Part shown: in pieces, positions 1 through 8,237 of the stretch | How positions within the stretch are numbered: the first letter of the stretch is position 1 | Layout of the letters: each line of letters begins with the position of its first letter | Assembly: GCA_964547525.1 (NCBI GenBank) | Contig: CAZJOD010000020.1 | Coordinates: forward strand, 1 to 32,632 | Reading direction: 5' to 3' | Length of the DNA stretch: 32,632 nucleotides | Origin: CAZJOD01 sp964547525 | GTDB lineage: Bacteria; Bacillota; Clostridia; JAAYHZ01 | Program-made: the position numbers and the translations under genes | The notes under the pieces: model-generated | The model's database searches: none | What the model was told of the DNA's origin: nothing | Seen by the model: the letters and a program-made list of their open reading frames with translations, nothing else

Positions 1-1050
1 CAGCATTTTCAACATGAAATTTGGTAAAGGCTTATACGGATCTCTCTTTGTTAAATCAATATACCATCCGAACTTCTGCATTACAGGTATTTTATGAGTT
101 TCAACAAATTCTATCAATGTACCGTCCGGATCTTCCACATATGCAAAACGGCCTGCTCCTTGCCCCATATCAAATGACTTGTTTTGCGTACTGACACCGG
201 AAGCTGAATCTACTGTGAATTCATACCCGTTTCTACCGCATACCAATTTCATTTCATCCATATTTATGATATCAAAACACAAATGAATAAAACCCAAATC
301 GCCCCATAACCTGTTTTTAAATATTTTACGTCCTTCACTTTGTGTCAATGATATAAGTTCTATTTCAGTTTGTCCCAAAAGGTTGGAAAAAGCACCTTTC
401 CTTCTATTTTTATGGGTCAACAAAACTCTTCTAACCGGTTGATCGCCACCCGGTAAGTTTATGTAGTCTTCAAAAACACCTGTTGTATCATAAACTGTTT
501 CATCATAGCCTAAAACATTAACATAAAACTCCAACGATCGAGACATGTCGGATACACCTATCATGGCTCCGTATACACCACCGTTATCATACCGTGTTTT
601 TTTAAACAAAACATTTAACTCTATCATTTGAAATATGTTGCCTGAAGGATCTTTAAAATAAAAAACAGGACGTCCGGCCGGGGATTTATACAAATCCCCG
701 CACTGAACACCTTTTTTTGTTAAACTATTATAAGCTTTTTCAATATTACCGCATTTTATCTTTGTGATGTAAATACCCAAATCACCGATTTTAGGTTCAA
801 ATTCGGGAGCTGTCGGCTTTCTATTGACATATTGCCATATTTCCAAGCCTCCGCCCCCCTGCATATTTAACGCCATTATAGCATGCCTTTTTTGTGGTTG
901 ACCGGCTGTATATGGTAACATTAATTCAGCCCACCCCGAAGCGTCTATTATCGGGACATTAAATCCAAGATTCTCTTTGTACCATGCGTATGATTCATAC
1001 ACATCCGTAATTCCTATACCGATCTGTTGAATACCACTTATGACACTCAT
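1..1050 (-). CDS. Two-domain VOC (glyoxalase/dioxygenase-fold) protein, C-terminus beyond window
   Basis: An open frame of 350 codons runs from ATG at 1050 off the left edge without a stop. Two glyoxalase/extradiol-dioxygenase (VOC) modules are visible: one starts near 'GIGITDVYESYAWYKENLGF' and continues to 'FKDPSGNIFQMIEL', the second starts near 'GAMIGVSDMSRSLEFYVNVL' and reaches 'YVEDPDGTLIEFVETHK'. The pattern D/Y...S..FY....G...EDPDG..IE is typical of the superfamily, which covers glyoxalases, ring-cleaving dioxygenases and resistance proteins, so the substrate is open. Its ATG overlaps the stop of the upstream alpha-oxoamine synthase (ATGA, 1047-1050), which implies translational coupling and a shared pathway. 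No signal peptide is seen; probably cytosolic. Confidence 0.85.
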   Translation of the reverse strand, partial: MSVISGIQQIGIGITDVYESYAWYKENLGFNVPIIDASGWAELMLPYTAGQPQKRHAIMALNMQGGGGLEIWQYVNRKPTAPEFEPKIGDLGIYITKIKCGNIEKAYNSLTKKGVQCGDLYKSPAGRPVFYFKDPSGNIFQMIELNVLFKKTRYDNGGVYGAMIGVSDMSRSLEFYVNVLGYDETVYDTTGVFEDYINLPGGDQPVRRVLLTHKNRRKGAFSNLLGQTEIELISLTQSEGRKIFKNRLWGDLGFIHLCFDIINMDEMKLVCGRNGYEFTVDSASGVSTQNKSFDMGQGAGRFAYVEDPDGTLIEFVETHKIPVMQKFGWYIDLTKRDPYKPLPNFMLKML

Positions 1051-2312
1051 TTGTCACCATACAACTTTCTAATGTCTTTCGGATCCAGATTCAAATCCAT
1101 TTTATTCTCGTCACGTAAGCTTTTGAACGCATCTAAAGTTTTTTGAACATCTTCGTCATCATGAATTGCCGTGGGGATAATTCTAAACATAACAAAGTTT
1201 TTTGGTATAACGGGATAAACAACAGCTGTTGTAAATATTCCCTTGCTTCTTAAGTATTGAATCCAATACATACCGATCTTCGGATCTCCTCCAGGAACAA
1301 ATACGGGAATAATAGGTGATTTTACATCGCCTACAAAAAATCCGATATCTCTGAGTCCTTTAGACAGTTTCGCTGCGATGTCAAATAACTTAGCTCTTTT
1401 ATCATTACCGTTTCTTACAAGCTCTAATGTCTTTTGCAAACTTTTAACATATATCATAGGTAGGCTCTTAGCAAAAACTTGTGTTCTGGAATTATACCTT
1501 ATCCATTCTATTACATCTTTATTACCTGCAGAAAAGCCTCCTATCGAAGCAAACGCTTTCGCAAACGTACCGAAGTATATGTCAATTTTATCTTGCACAC
1601 CGAAATACTCTCCCGTACCTCTCCCGTTAGGTCCCATAACTCCGACTCCATGTGCATCGTCCACAAACAGTCGGGCTTCATATTTATCTTTTAGTTCACA
1701 AATTTCATCCATTTTAGCCAAATCTCCGGTCATCCCGTAAACACCTTCGGTTAAAACGAATACACCGCCTTTTCTATTTTCATTTACCCTCTTTAATGTG
1801 GTTTCAAGACTGTTCATATCGTTATGTCTGAAAACACGTAGACTTCTTCGATCTGAAACCGCTGATATGGCAGCATCTACAATAGACGCATGAGCAAGCT
1901 TGTCCATGACTATAACATCGTCAGGACCCATAAGAGAAGCTATTGTACCTATTACACCCAAATAACCGTAATTAAATAATATGGAAGATTCTTTTTGAGC
2001 AAAATCAGCCAATTCTTCTTCAAGAGCTATATGATCGGGAGTATTTCCACTCATCATCCTCGAACCCATCGGCCCGCTTACGCTCCATACTTCCAAAGCT
2101 TCACGCGCAGCCGCTTTTATTTCTTCATTACCTGCCAAACCCAGATAATTGTTAATAGACCACATTAAAAATTCGTTACCACCGGCTTTCATATATTTAT
2201 CCGGAACAGATTCGATTACCGGCAAAGTAAACGTTCTGTCTCCTGCCGCTCTGAATTGACCGAAATAACCTTCATCTGTTTTACACTTAGCAAATATATC
2301 ATTATATGTCAT
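1047..2312 (-). CDS. Alpha-oxoamine synthase family PLP enzyme (AONS/KBL/SPT-like)
   Basis: This 421-residue protein belongs to the fold-type I PLP enzymes that condense an amino acid with an acyl-CoA or acyl carrier thioester (8-amino-7-oxononanoate synthase, glycine C-acetyltransferase, serine palmitoyltransferase). Visible signatures are 'NNYLGL' (54-59), His141 in 'KLAHASIVD' (PLP ring stacking), 'VDDAHGVGV' with Asp218 and His221, and 'FGTFAKAFASIGG' with Lys252 as the expected Schiff-base lysine. Length is slightly above the 385-400 of BioF/Kbl, with an extended N-terminus. No biotin genes or threonine dehydrogenase lie next to it, so BioF or Kbl is not supported. The downstream VOC gene overlaps it by four bases. 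Exact product unknown; family call is firm. Confidence 0.88.
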   Translation of the reverse strand: MTYNDIFAKCKTDEGYFGQFRAAGDRTFTLPVIESVPDKYMKAGGNEFLMWSINNYLGLAGNEEIKAAAREALEVWSVSGPMGSRMMSGNTPDHIALEEELADFAQKESSILFNYGYLGVIGTIASLMGPDDVIVMDKLAHASIVDAAISAVSDRRSLRVFRHNDMNSLETTLKRVNENRKGGVFVLTEGVYGMTGDLAKMDEICELKDKYEARLFVDDAHGVGVMGPNGRGTGEYFGVQDKIDIYFGTFAKAFASIGGFSAGNKDVIEWIRYNSRTQVFAKSLPMIYVKSLQKTLELVRNGNDKRAKLFDIAAKLSKGLRDIGFFVGDVKSPIIPVFVPGGDPKIGMYWIQYLRSKGIFTTAVVYPVIPKNFVMFRIIPTAIHDDEDVQKTLDAFKSLRDENKMDLNLDPKDIRKLYGDK

Positions 2313-2457
2313 GTGTGTTCTCCTTATATAAAATTAAATAAAATTTTAGCATATGTAACCAATAATATCAATATAACCGCTGCCAATTTAATACCTATTG
2401 TTAATAACAAGTTATAAAAGTTCTAATGTATTGCGGTAAAAATCATATACCTTATTT

Positions 2458-3231
2458 TTATTTTAATACATCACCTATACCGTTAAGTATATATTTTGGT
2501 CTGTATGCAAATTGTTTCATATTCTCATGATTTGTAACTCCACTTAGCACCAAAACGGTATCAATGTCCGATTCTATACCTGCAATTATATCTGTATCCA
2601 TACGGTCACCTATAATTACAGCTTCATTGCTGTCACAACCTAAAAGTTTTAGTCCGTGTCTCATCATTAACGGGTTGGGTTTCCCTACAAAATAAGCATC
2701 CATTCCCGTAGCCAATTCAATAGGTGCGATAAGAGCTCTTGTTGCAGGTATTATACCTTTTTCGGTCGGACCGGTCAAATCTGAATTAGTCCCGATCAAT
2801 TTAGCACCGTTTCTAACCAGGTGTACCGCTCTCTCAATTTTATCGAAACTATAACTTCGTGTTTCACCGACGATAACATAGTCGGGATTAATATCATTCA
2901 TAGATAATCCTGCGTCATATATGGCATTTATAAGTCCCGCCTCTCCTATTACATAAGCGGTTCCTCGCGGGCATTGGGATTGTAGAAATGCGGCAGTCGC
3001 CAACGCACTTGTATAAAAATATTTTTCATCCACTTCAATACCAAGACGTGCTAATTTTTGAGACAGCTCCCTTGGTGATCGTTCCGAACTGTTTGTTAAA
3101 AATAGAAAATGTTTTCCTGTTTCTTTTAATTCTTTTACAAACTCTTTTGCACCTTCTAATAGATGGTTCCCATGATATATAACACCGTCCATATCAATTA
3201 TAAAACCTTTTTTTGCTTGCAATGACTCCAT
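2458..3231 (-). CDS. HAD-IIA family sugar-phosphatase-like hydrolase (NagD-like)
   Basis: The 257-residue protein has the HAD motifs in order: motif I 'IIDMDGVIYHG' with Asp13 and Asp15, motif II 'LTNSS' (Thr46), Lys184 in 'FVGKPNPLM', and motif IV 'IIGDRMDTDI' with Asp209 and Asp214. The C2-type cap between motif II and Lys184 places it in HAD class IIA with NagD, AraL and p-nitrophenylphosphatases, which dephosphorylate nucleotides or sugar phosphates in the cytosol. Length matches the family (250-270). It lies between an esterase and the alpha-oxoamine synthase in the same direction with gaps of 84 and 145 bases, so it could be part of one transcript. Natural substrate cannot be read from sequence. 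Confidence 0.88.
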   Translation of the reverse strand: MESLQAKKGFIIDMDGVIYHGNHLLEGAKEFVKELKETGKHFLFLTNSSERSPRELSQKLARLGIEVDEKYFYTSALATAAFLQSQCPRGTAYVIGEAGLINAIYDAGLSMNDINPDYVIVGETRSYSFDKIERAVHLVRNGAKLIGTNSDLTGPTEKGIIPATRALIAPIELATGMDAYFVGKPNPLMMRHGLKLLGCDSNEAVIIGDRMDTDIIAGIESDIDTVLVLSGVTNHENMKQFAYRPKYILNGIGDVLK

Positions 3232-3298
3232 TTAAAATTTCCTTTCACTTTTTACCATTTGTAATTCTATTATTAATATAAATTAGAATTTTAACTAT

Positions 3299-3336
3299 GA
3301 TTCTATTATAAAAATTTATTTTATTGCATTGAAATC
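3299..3336. repeat. 3'-end imperfect palindrome, copy a
   Basis: Left arm GATTCTATTATAAAA, right arm TTTTATTGCATTGAAATC. It overlaps the last codons and stop of the esterase gene that ends at 3316. It resembles elements at 4198, 15127 and 25428 in sequence and in position at minus-strand gene ends. Confidence 0.5.
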
Positions 3337-4164
3337 AACTATATATTCGTACATTTTTCCCAAAGCAAATATCTGTTGTTCGGTTTTTGTATTATATCCG
3401 AAACCGTGCTTTGCTCCTTCCACATACACCACTTTAATCGGAACATTATTCTTATTATACGCTTCAATCAACATGTCAACGGCTTTACCGGTAACAAGTT
3501 TATCTTCTAAAGCATGAATAACCAAAGTGGGAGGCGTTTTTCCGGTTATCCTTAAAAGAGGTGAAGCCAAATCATAAAGTCGTTCATTTCCTTCAATAGG
3601 TTTGCCCATGAAGTTTTGACAAAATTTGGTTTCATATCCGTACAAATTAAAATCGTTATAATGCAAATCAACAACAGGACAATATAATACCACAGCCATA
3701 GGGGTTGTATCTAATTCATTCATCTCCGGAGTATATCCCAGTAAATCATCCTCTTGTATGGTAGCTAGCATTCCACACAAATATGCCCCCGCCGATAAAC
3801 CGGTAATTATTATTTTATTTTTATCAAATCCGTACTTAGACGAATTTTCTTTTATAAATGACATGCATAACCTTACATCCTCTATTTGTGCGGGAAAATG
3901 TCGGTTTGTACAATCTTCTTCTCCGAATTGTGTATTTACCATTTCACCCGGGGCCAGCCTGTATTCCATGCTTGCACAAAAATAACCTTTCTCACAAAAC
4001 CAACGGGCTAAAGGATGCCAAGCGTCTTTTTTCCCCGCATTGAATCCGCCTCCATGTATAAAAAAGATGCACTTGTCACTTTTTAGTTCTTCCGGTATAA
4101 AGAAATCAACTATTCGTTCCTTTTCGTAATATTTACTGTAACGTACATTTAATAATTCCGTCAT
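3316..4164 (-). CDS. Alpha/beta hydrolase, HSL/BD-FAE-type carboxylesterase
   Basis: The 282-residue protein has the oxyanion-hole motif HGGG (37-40), nucleophile elbow 'GLSAG' with Ser124, acid Asp221 in 'ALEDKLV' and His253 in 'AKHGFGY', a complete catalytic triad in the expected order. This is the hormone-sensitive-lipase / bacterial acetyl-esterase branch, which includes carbohydrate deacetylases and kynurenine formamidases. There is no signal peptide, so action is cytosolic. It follows an SGNH hydrolase by 51 bases; two esterases in tandem in a region with glycan enzymes suggests removal of acyl groups from sugar fragments, which is an inference. The last codons are formed by a repeated palindromic element. 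Confidence 0.88.
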   Translation of the reverse strand: MTELLNVRYSKYYEKERIVDFFIPEELKSDKCIFFIHGGGFNAGKKDAWHPLARWFCEKGYFCASMEYRLAPGEMVNTQFGEEDCTNRHFPAQIEDVRLCMSFIKENSSKYGFDKNKIIITGLSAGAYLCGMLATIQEDDLLGYTPEMNELDTTPMAVVLYCPVVDLHYNDFNLYGYETKFCQNFMGKPIEGNERLYDLASPLLRITGKTPPTLVIHALEDKLVTGKAVDMLIEAYNKNNVPIKVVYVEGAKHGFGYNTKTEQQIFALGKMYEYIVDFNAIK

Positions 4165-4197
4165 ATATCCTCCCGATTTTATTGGTTTAACTTTAAT

Positions 4198-4236
4198 AAT
4201 TCTACTGTAAAAACTTTATTTTATTACAGTGGAATC
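4198..4236. repeat. 3'-end imperfect palindrome, copy b
   Basis: Perfect 7-bp arms ACTGTAA / TTACAGT lie inside longer related arms (ATTCTACTGTAAAA and TTTTATTACAGTGGAATC). It covers the end of the SGNH hydrolase gene, including its stop at 4216-4218. No U-tract follows on the minus strand, so it is not a standard terminator. Confidence 0.55.
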
Positions 4237-5358
4237 CTTTAATATACTTTTTAATAACGGGTACAGCCCTTTGGCAATATTATAAAACCCAAAATCGTTA
4301 GGGTGTGTCCCGTCTACAGTTCCTTCTTCAAAATCTTCACCTAACAATTTTTCAGATTCTATAAAATATAAACCGGTGTAACCTTCTCTTTCCAAATCAG
4401 TTATAAAATCTATAATAAAATCTTTAACTTTTTGTCTATCTATGTGTCGATCGTTATTTTTCAAATCTATATCATTTAAAAAATAATCCGCAGGCATCAA
4501 CAAATTGGACATAATACATACAGGAACATCAGGATTTCGTTCTTTTAGTATTTTTACAAAGCCGGGGAGAGTTTCCATGAACAGCTGTGTGGAGCAATTG
4601 GTAATGTGATCTAAAACATAGCAACTGACATTTTCTATTTCTGACATCAACTTAGCTACGGCCGAGTCGCCTTGACCGTTTCCTGAAAAGCCTAAATTTA
4701 CACATTCCATGTGAAACATCCTGCTTAATATATTGCTGTATGCCATTCCGGGTCTTGAAGCACATCCGCCTTGGGTTATGGATGTACCGTATATTACAAT
4801 TTTTTTATCGTTTACGAAAAAATCCGGTTTATTTATTGTAGCAGTGTCATCTACACCGATCAATACATGTTCGACGCCTATATATAGTGGAAAGTTTAAA
4901 ACTATTGTTCTACTTTTACAGCTAACATAATTGAACAATTCCGAGCAATAGCCATCCTCTTTCAGATCAAATCTACAGGTTTTATAATATCTGATTTTAC
5001 TCTCGTCTCCTACATAACAATCGAAACCACATTGTCCTGTTGCAGGCATATGGTACATATTAGCCTTCCCTTGCAGTTTAACAGCTATATACAATCTTTT
5101 GGAATCAGTGATAAATTGTATTTGTCCTCCTGCAGTGCAATCCGCTAAAGAATTCACAGGCGGACGTAATTTTTCTTTCGCATCAACAGGTAACCTTCTG
5201 TAAACTCCATCTTTTTTTAACCAAGGAAATCCTTTTATTTCTATAACATCCGAATCAATCGGATTTTGCCATTTAACATCTTTTACTTGAGAAAAATCAA
5301 AAGATATGGTATTCATAACTTCATTAAGCTTTTCTGTATCGGATTTAACATTACTCAT
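4216..5358 (-). CDS. SGNH/GDSL hydrolase with N-terminal beta-sandwich domain
   Basis: The 380-residue protein has an N-terminal domain (about 20-180) like that found ahead of SGNH domains in SsfX3-type and CE2-like esterases, then the hydrolase domain: block I 'IYGTSITQGG' with Ser193, block II 'GFSGNGQG' (223-230), and block V 'DGTHPND' with Asp349 and His352. These supply the Ser-Asp-His set. Such proteins remove acyl groups from carbohydrates or other small esters. No signal peptide is visible, so a cytosolic role is likely. It is first in a run of five minus-strand genes. A candidate -10 and an inverted repeat lie just upstream. Confidence 0.87.
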   Translation of the reverse strand: MSNVKSDTEKLNEVMNTISFDFSQVKDVKWQNPIDSDVIEIKGFPWLKKDGVYRRLPVDAKEKLRPPVNSLADCTAGGQIQFITDSKRLYIAVKLQGKANMYHMPATGQCGFDCYVGDESKIRYYKTCRFDLKEDGYCSELFNYVSCKSRTIVLNFPLYIGVEHVLIGVDDTATINKPDFFVNDKKIVIYGTSITQGGCASRPGMAYSNILSRMFHMECVNLGFSGNGQGDSAVAKLMSEIENVSCYVLDHITNCSTQLFMETLPGFVKILKERNPDVPVCIMSNLLMPADYFLNDIDLKNNDRHIDRQKVKDFIIDFITDLEREGYTGLYFIESEKLLGEDFEEGTVDGTHPNDFGFYNIAKGLYPLLKSILKDSTVIK

Positions 5359-5390
5359 ATCGGTAACCTCAAAATAACTTATTTATATAA

Positions 5391-5412
5391 ATTATAGCAC
5401 ACAAAAAGTGTG
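5391..5412 (-). promoter_or_regulatory. Candidate -10 box with adjacent inverted repeat
   Basis: Upstream of the SGNH hydrolase the minus strand has TATAAT (5391-5396), and immediately upstream the inverted repeat CACAC-TTTTT-GTGTG (5398-5412). No good -35 is seen at 16-18 bases, which would fit an activator-dependent or regulated promoter. Weak evidence. Confidence 0.35.
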
Positions 5413-5462
5413 AAACATTAAAATTGTTTTGATTAAATGCTAATTATTTGTTAACTTTTAAG

Positions 5463-5503
5463 AAAAAAACCGTGAGAATATTAATCACATAAAAAATCAC
5501 GGT
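5463..5503 (-). terminator. Intrinsic terminator after the YcdB/SLH-like gene
   Basis: On the minus strand ACCGTGA and TCACGGT (arms 5497-5503 and 5469-5475) are separated by a long 21-base loop and followed by a run of seven T. It separates the surface-protein gene from the esterase operon. Confidence 0.65.
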
Positions 5504-5543
5504 ATGCGTCAAACATACCGGACTTGGTATAAAGTTTTAAATC

Positions 5544-5591
5544 AAGTTTTAAAATGTATCCTGTTGTTAAGTTTTAAAAATGCATCCTATT
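5544..5591. repeat. Two extra tandem copies of the tail half of the dispersed element
   Basis: AAGTTTTAAAATGTATCCTG (5544) and AAGTTTTAAAAATGCATCCT (5569) repeat the 3' half of the neighbouring full element at 5597-5671, so the tail motif occurs three times here. The 326 bases between genes (5359-5684) are accounted for by these repeats, a terminator and a candidate promoter. Confidence 0.7.
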
Positions 5592-5596
5592 GATTA

Positions 5597-5671
5597 GACC
5601 CGCGGCCGCATCGAGCGTCCACGGGCCGGCATTCATTTTTAAAAATCAAGTTTTAAAATGCATCCTATTTA
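5597..5671 (+). repeat. Dispersed bipartite intergenic repeat, copy R1
   Basis: A GC-rich head (GACC...GCATCGAGCGTCCACGGG...) is joined to an AT-rich tail with inverted arms CATTTTTAAAA / TTTTAAAATG ending in CATCCTATTTA. It matches copies at 8093 and 14975 in the same orientation and 31566 inverted. It sits 14 bases past the stop of the surface-protein gene. Confidence 0.75.
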
Positions 5672-5684
5672 GGAATACAATGAC

Positions 5685-7991
5685 CTACATAGATTCTCTT
5701 AAAAATAGCAACAAATCGTATATGTTCTGAACTGCTTCACCCCTTGTTACAATCCTATTGAAGTCATTTTCTTGTGTGTCCAATATCTCATAAAAACGTC
5801 CTAATATGATGTATCCGGAATCTTTTCTCACTAAAGAGGGTAAATATTCATCCAATGCGAACAATTCTCCGGTTTCGGCCATACGTTTTAAACCAATACC
5901 GTTTATCATCATTTTACACATTTCAAGTACTGATATTTGTTTTTCCGGATAAAATATCTTTTCATTTTCATTTACCACTCCCAATCGAACCGCATTGATA
6001 TACGCATAGTAATCATTTTGATTTATATCGAAATCAAGGAATTTTATGTTCTCACCTTTAATTGAGGACCGAAGCGGTATATAGTTACCATTATCCCCGA
6101 AAGCAAATCCAAGCCATTTTACTATATCTTTTTTCAAAAGTGGCTCCTCAGGATGAAATAAACTCCCACAATCACCTAAATAACCCATATTGTTCATTAA
6201 CTCAATCGCTCTTTCATATTTATTGCCTGATATATCGGTTATCACAATTTCAAGAGGTTTTTCATCTACCGGTTGACCGTTATAATCCAATGTTTTTCCG
6301 TTTATTGCTGATATATAATCGAAATATGTTTGTTTGACCGCAAAAACAGGAATTAGATCCGGTAAAGGTATATTTATATAATCCGCTACACTTTTATCTT
6401 TTAATTGTACGAAGTATAAATCAAATCCCGCTTTGTTATAAAATATATTTTTAGCTTCAATAATTTTGACTGAGGCTCCTTCATATTCAATTTCAACATC
6501 ATGTGTCCAATTCATACTAAATGATGTAATATCTTTAGTATTGTCGTCAACTGTTATACGCAAACTGTTCCCTTCGTACGGGATATCTTTTATCATTCTA
6601 TACCCCCAATACGAGCTTTGAGCATTTCTTGAATCGGTATCAAAATTCCCAATGTCGATCTGAGCCGGATCAAGTTCGGGAAATGCATTTTTCAATTTGT
6701 TAATCAATTCTTTTTGAAGAACATCCGAACCTTTTTGTTCCACCGGCATTGAAGTTAGAGCCACAGATAACAAATTAGCTATTTCTGTTGCGGAATTTAC
6801 ATTATCCGAAACGGTTCTCCTATCCGAAACAGGAACTTCCGCTATAGAAGAGTATATATCTTTATAGTAATATACGTTATAAATCTTTTCATTTTCTCCG
6901 TTTATTATAACTGATAAATATGATTTGTTTTTAGGATTTGATAAATATATCCTCCAGTATTTACCTTTGATACCGTTTATGGAATTAAAATAATCCGATG
7001 ATAAAACTACCATATCCTTAACATCAGATAAAAATGCCAATCTTTCTTTTATTATCTCCGCTGCTTTTTCAGCCGGTATAACACCCTTTTCCGGTACCGT
7101 GCCGTAATATGCACCCGAATCTTCCGCAGCTTTCGTATATGCCGCTCCGGTTATACTTTGTTTATAAATTATATTAGGGTTATGCAGATCATCATATGAA
7201 ATAAATTCACCTGTAACAGCATTTAACAAACCGGTGTTTTTTTCATTCAGTACATATTGATATACGGGAGTTAGGCTGTATCTATCATTATCCTGATCAT
7301 ATTTCATTATGTATTTTAATTTGAGAAAATCTTGATTCTTAAAAATACCTTTTACAATGTTATCGGTTAAATAAGGCTCTTTTATGTTATAGGCCCAGTC
7401 CGACCATGATTTACTGTAGGATAAGACTTCTCCGTCTGTTCCGGATATCTGAACGGTTATTCTATTGTCCGGGAACAGAACTTCCTCGTATTGCATTACA
7501 AACTCAAAGTAATAAGAGTATTTAGAACGATAAGAATTATACATAAAAGATATATCACTCTCTTTTACTTCCACCATATCCACACTTAAATCCGGGTTAA
7601 ATTCTTGTATACATGATAATGCATATTCTTTCGCTTCATTTCTACTGATCAATAATATATCATTATTACTGTCATAATTACGATTAAAACTTAAAAGTTC
7701 TCCGGATACCGCATTAAGATTACAATTTAAGTATTTATTAGTTTTTTCATTATTAAAATAAAGATACCAAATCGATTTATAATTTCTTACATCGTCACGA
7801 AAATCCGAACCGCTTAATACAAAATCATCTGACAAATTAAAAATATCCCTTGCAATAAGCTCAATCTCTTCTTTATCAAAAATTTTGTTTTGAACTGGTA
7901 TTTCTTGCCCCAAAGACGTTACACCTGAAGTTGGAACCGGAGCGAAACAAATCATAATAACACATAAAACCAATGTTATCGCTTTTTTCAT
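5685..7991 (-). CDS. Secreted YcdB/YcdC (PepSY-like) protein with C-terminal SLH-like region
   Basis: About 768 residues from the ATG at 7991, chosen because GAAGGAG lies 10 bases upstream; two earlier in-frame starts are badly placed relative to that site. The N-terminus is a signal peptide (Lys-rich, then a hydrophobic stretch 'AITLVLCVIMICFA'). The body holds repeated units with 'YLYFNN...YLNCNLNAVSGEL' and 'YWRIYLSN...YLSVIING' patterns, typical of YcdB/YcdC and PepSY-like repeats, with recurring 'V.Q....D.I.A..GK/E' strands. The last ~170 residues resemble degenerate S-layer homology motifs ('MNNMGYLGDCGSLFHPEEPLLKKDIVKWLG', split here only for description), which would bind it to the cell wall. 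Function unknown. Direct copies of a dispersed repeat flank it. Confidence 0.78.
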   Translation of the reverse strand: MKKAITLVLCVIMICFAPVPTSGVTSLGQEIPVQNKIFDKEEIELIARDIFNLSDDFVLSGSDFRDDVRNYKSIWYLYFNNEKTNKYLNCNLNAVSGELLSFNRNYDSNNDILLISRNEAKEYALSCIQEFNPDLSVDMVEVKESDISFMYNSYRSKYSYYFEFVMQYEEVLFPDNRITVQISGTDGEVLSYSKSWSDWAYNIKEPYLTDNIVKGIFKNQDFLKLKYIMKYDQDNDRYSLTPVYQYVLNEKNTGLLNAVTGEFISYDDLHNPNIIYKQSITGAAYTKAAEDSGAYYGTVPEKGVIPAEKAAEIIKERLAFLSDVKDMVVLSSDYFNSINGIKGKYWRIYLSNPKNKSYLSVIINGENEKIYNVYYYKDIYSSIAEVPVSDRRTVSDNVNSATEIANLLSVALTSMPVEQKGSDVLQKELINKLKNAFPELDPAQIDIGNFDTDSRNAQSSYWGYRMIKDIPYEGNSLRITVDDNTKDITSFSMNWTHDVEIEYEGASVKIIEAKNIFYNKAGFDLYFVQLKDKSVADYINIPLPDLIPVFAVKQTYFDYISAINGKTLDYNGQPVDEKPLEIVITDISGNKYERAIELMNNMGYLGDCGSLFHPEEPLLKKDIVKWLGFAFGDNGNYIPLRSSIKGENIKFLDFDINQNDYYAYINAVRLGVVNENEKIFYPEKQISVLEMCKMMINGIGLKRMAETGELFALDEYLPSLVRKDSGYIILGRFYEILDTQENDFNRIVTRGEAVQNIYDLLLFLRESM

Positions 7992-8092
7992 TTTTAACAT
8001 ACTCCTTCTCATTTATTTAGTCTATTTTTAGACGTATAATATTATTAATAAGTTCCAAAAATATGAAAAAAATTTGCTTATTATTCTAATTA

Positions 8093-8168
8093 GACCGGCA
8101 GTCGAATCGAGCGTCTTCGGGTCGGTGAACATTTTTATAATTAAATTTTAAAAGTGTATCTTATTTAA
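8093..8168 (+). repeat. Dispersed bipartite intergenic repeat, copy R2
   Basis: The head GACCGGCAGTCGAATCGAGC followed by GTCTTCGGGTCGG and the tail ATTTTTATAATTAAATTTTA then AAAGTGTATCTTATTT align with R1 and R3; GACC/GGTC can pair as a short stem. It lies between the surface-protein gene start and the terminator of the glycosidase-like gene. Confidence 0.72.
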
Positions 8169-8169
8169 T

Positions 8170-8194
8170 AAAAAGGCGGATATATATCCGCCTT
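8170..8194 (-). terminator. Intrinsic terminator of the glycosidase-like gene
   Basis: Perfect palindrome AAGGCGGATATATATCCGCC + TT (8173-8194, 10-bp arms) followed on the minus strand by TTTTTATT. It ends the LacI-controlled run of genes. Confidence 0.88.
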
Positions 8195-8237
8195 CGGTTC
8201 GCTTTTTCACCGGTTAGTGGAGTAACAACAGTTATAA

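Noticed and set aside
3265..3288. AATTCTA / TAGAATT inverted repeat between the HAD and esterase genes
   Set aside because: Short, AT-only arms with no U-tract; not distinguishable from chance in this composition.
5602..5609. A NotI site (GCGGCCGC) in R1 that could hint at vector sequence
   Set aside because: The surrounding segment aligns with three other copies that lack the site, so it is variation in a genomic repeat, not a cloning artefact.
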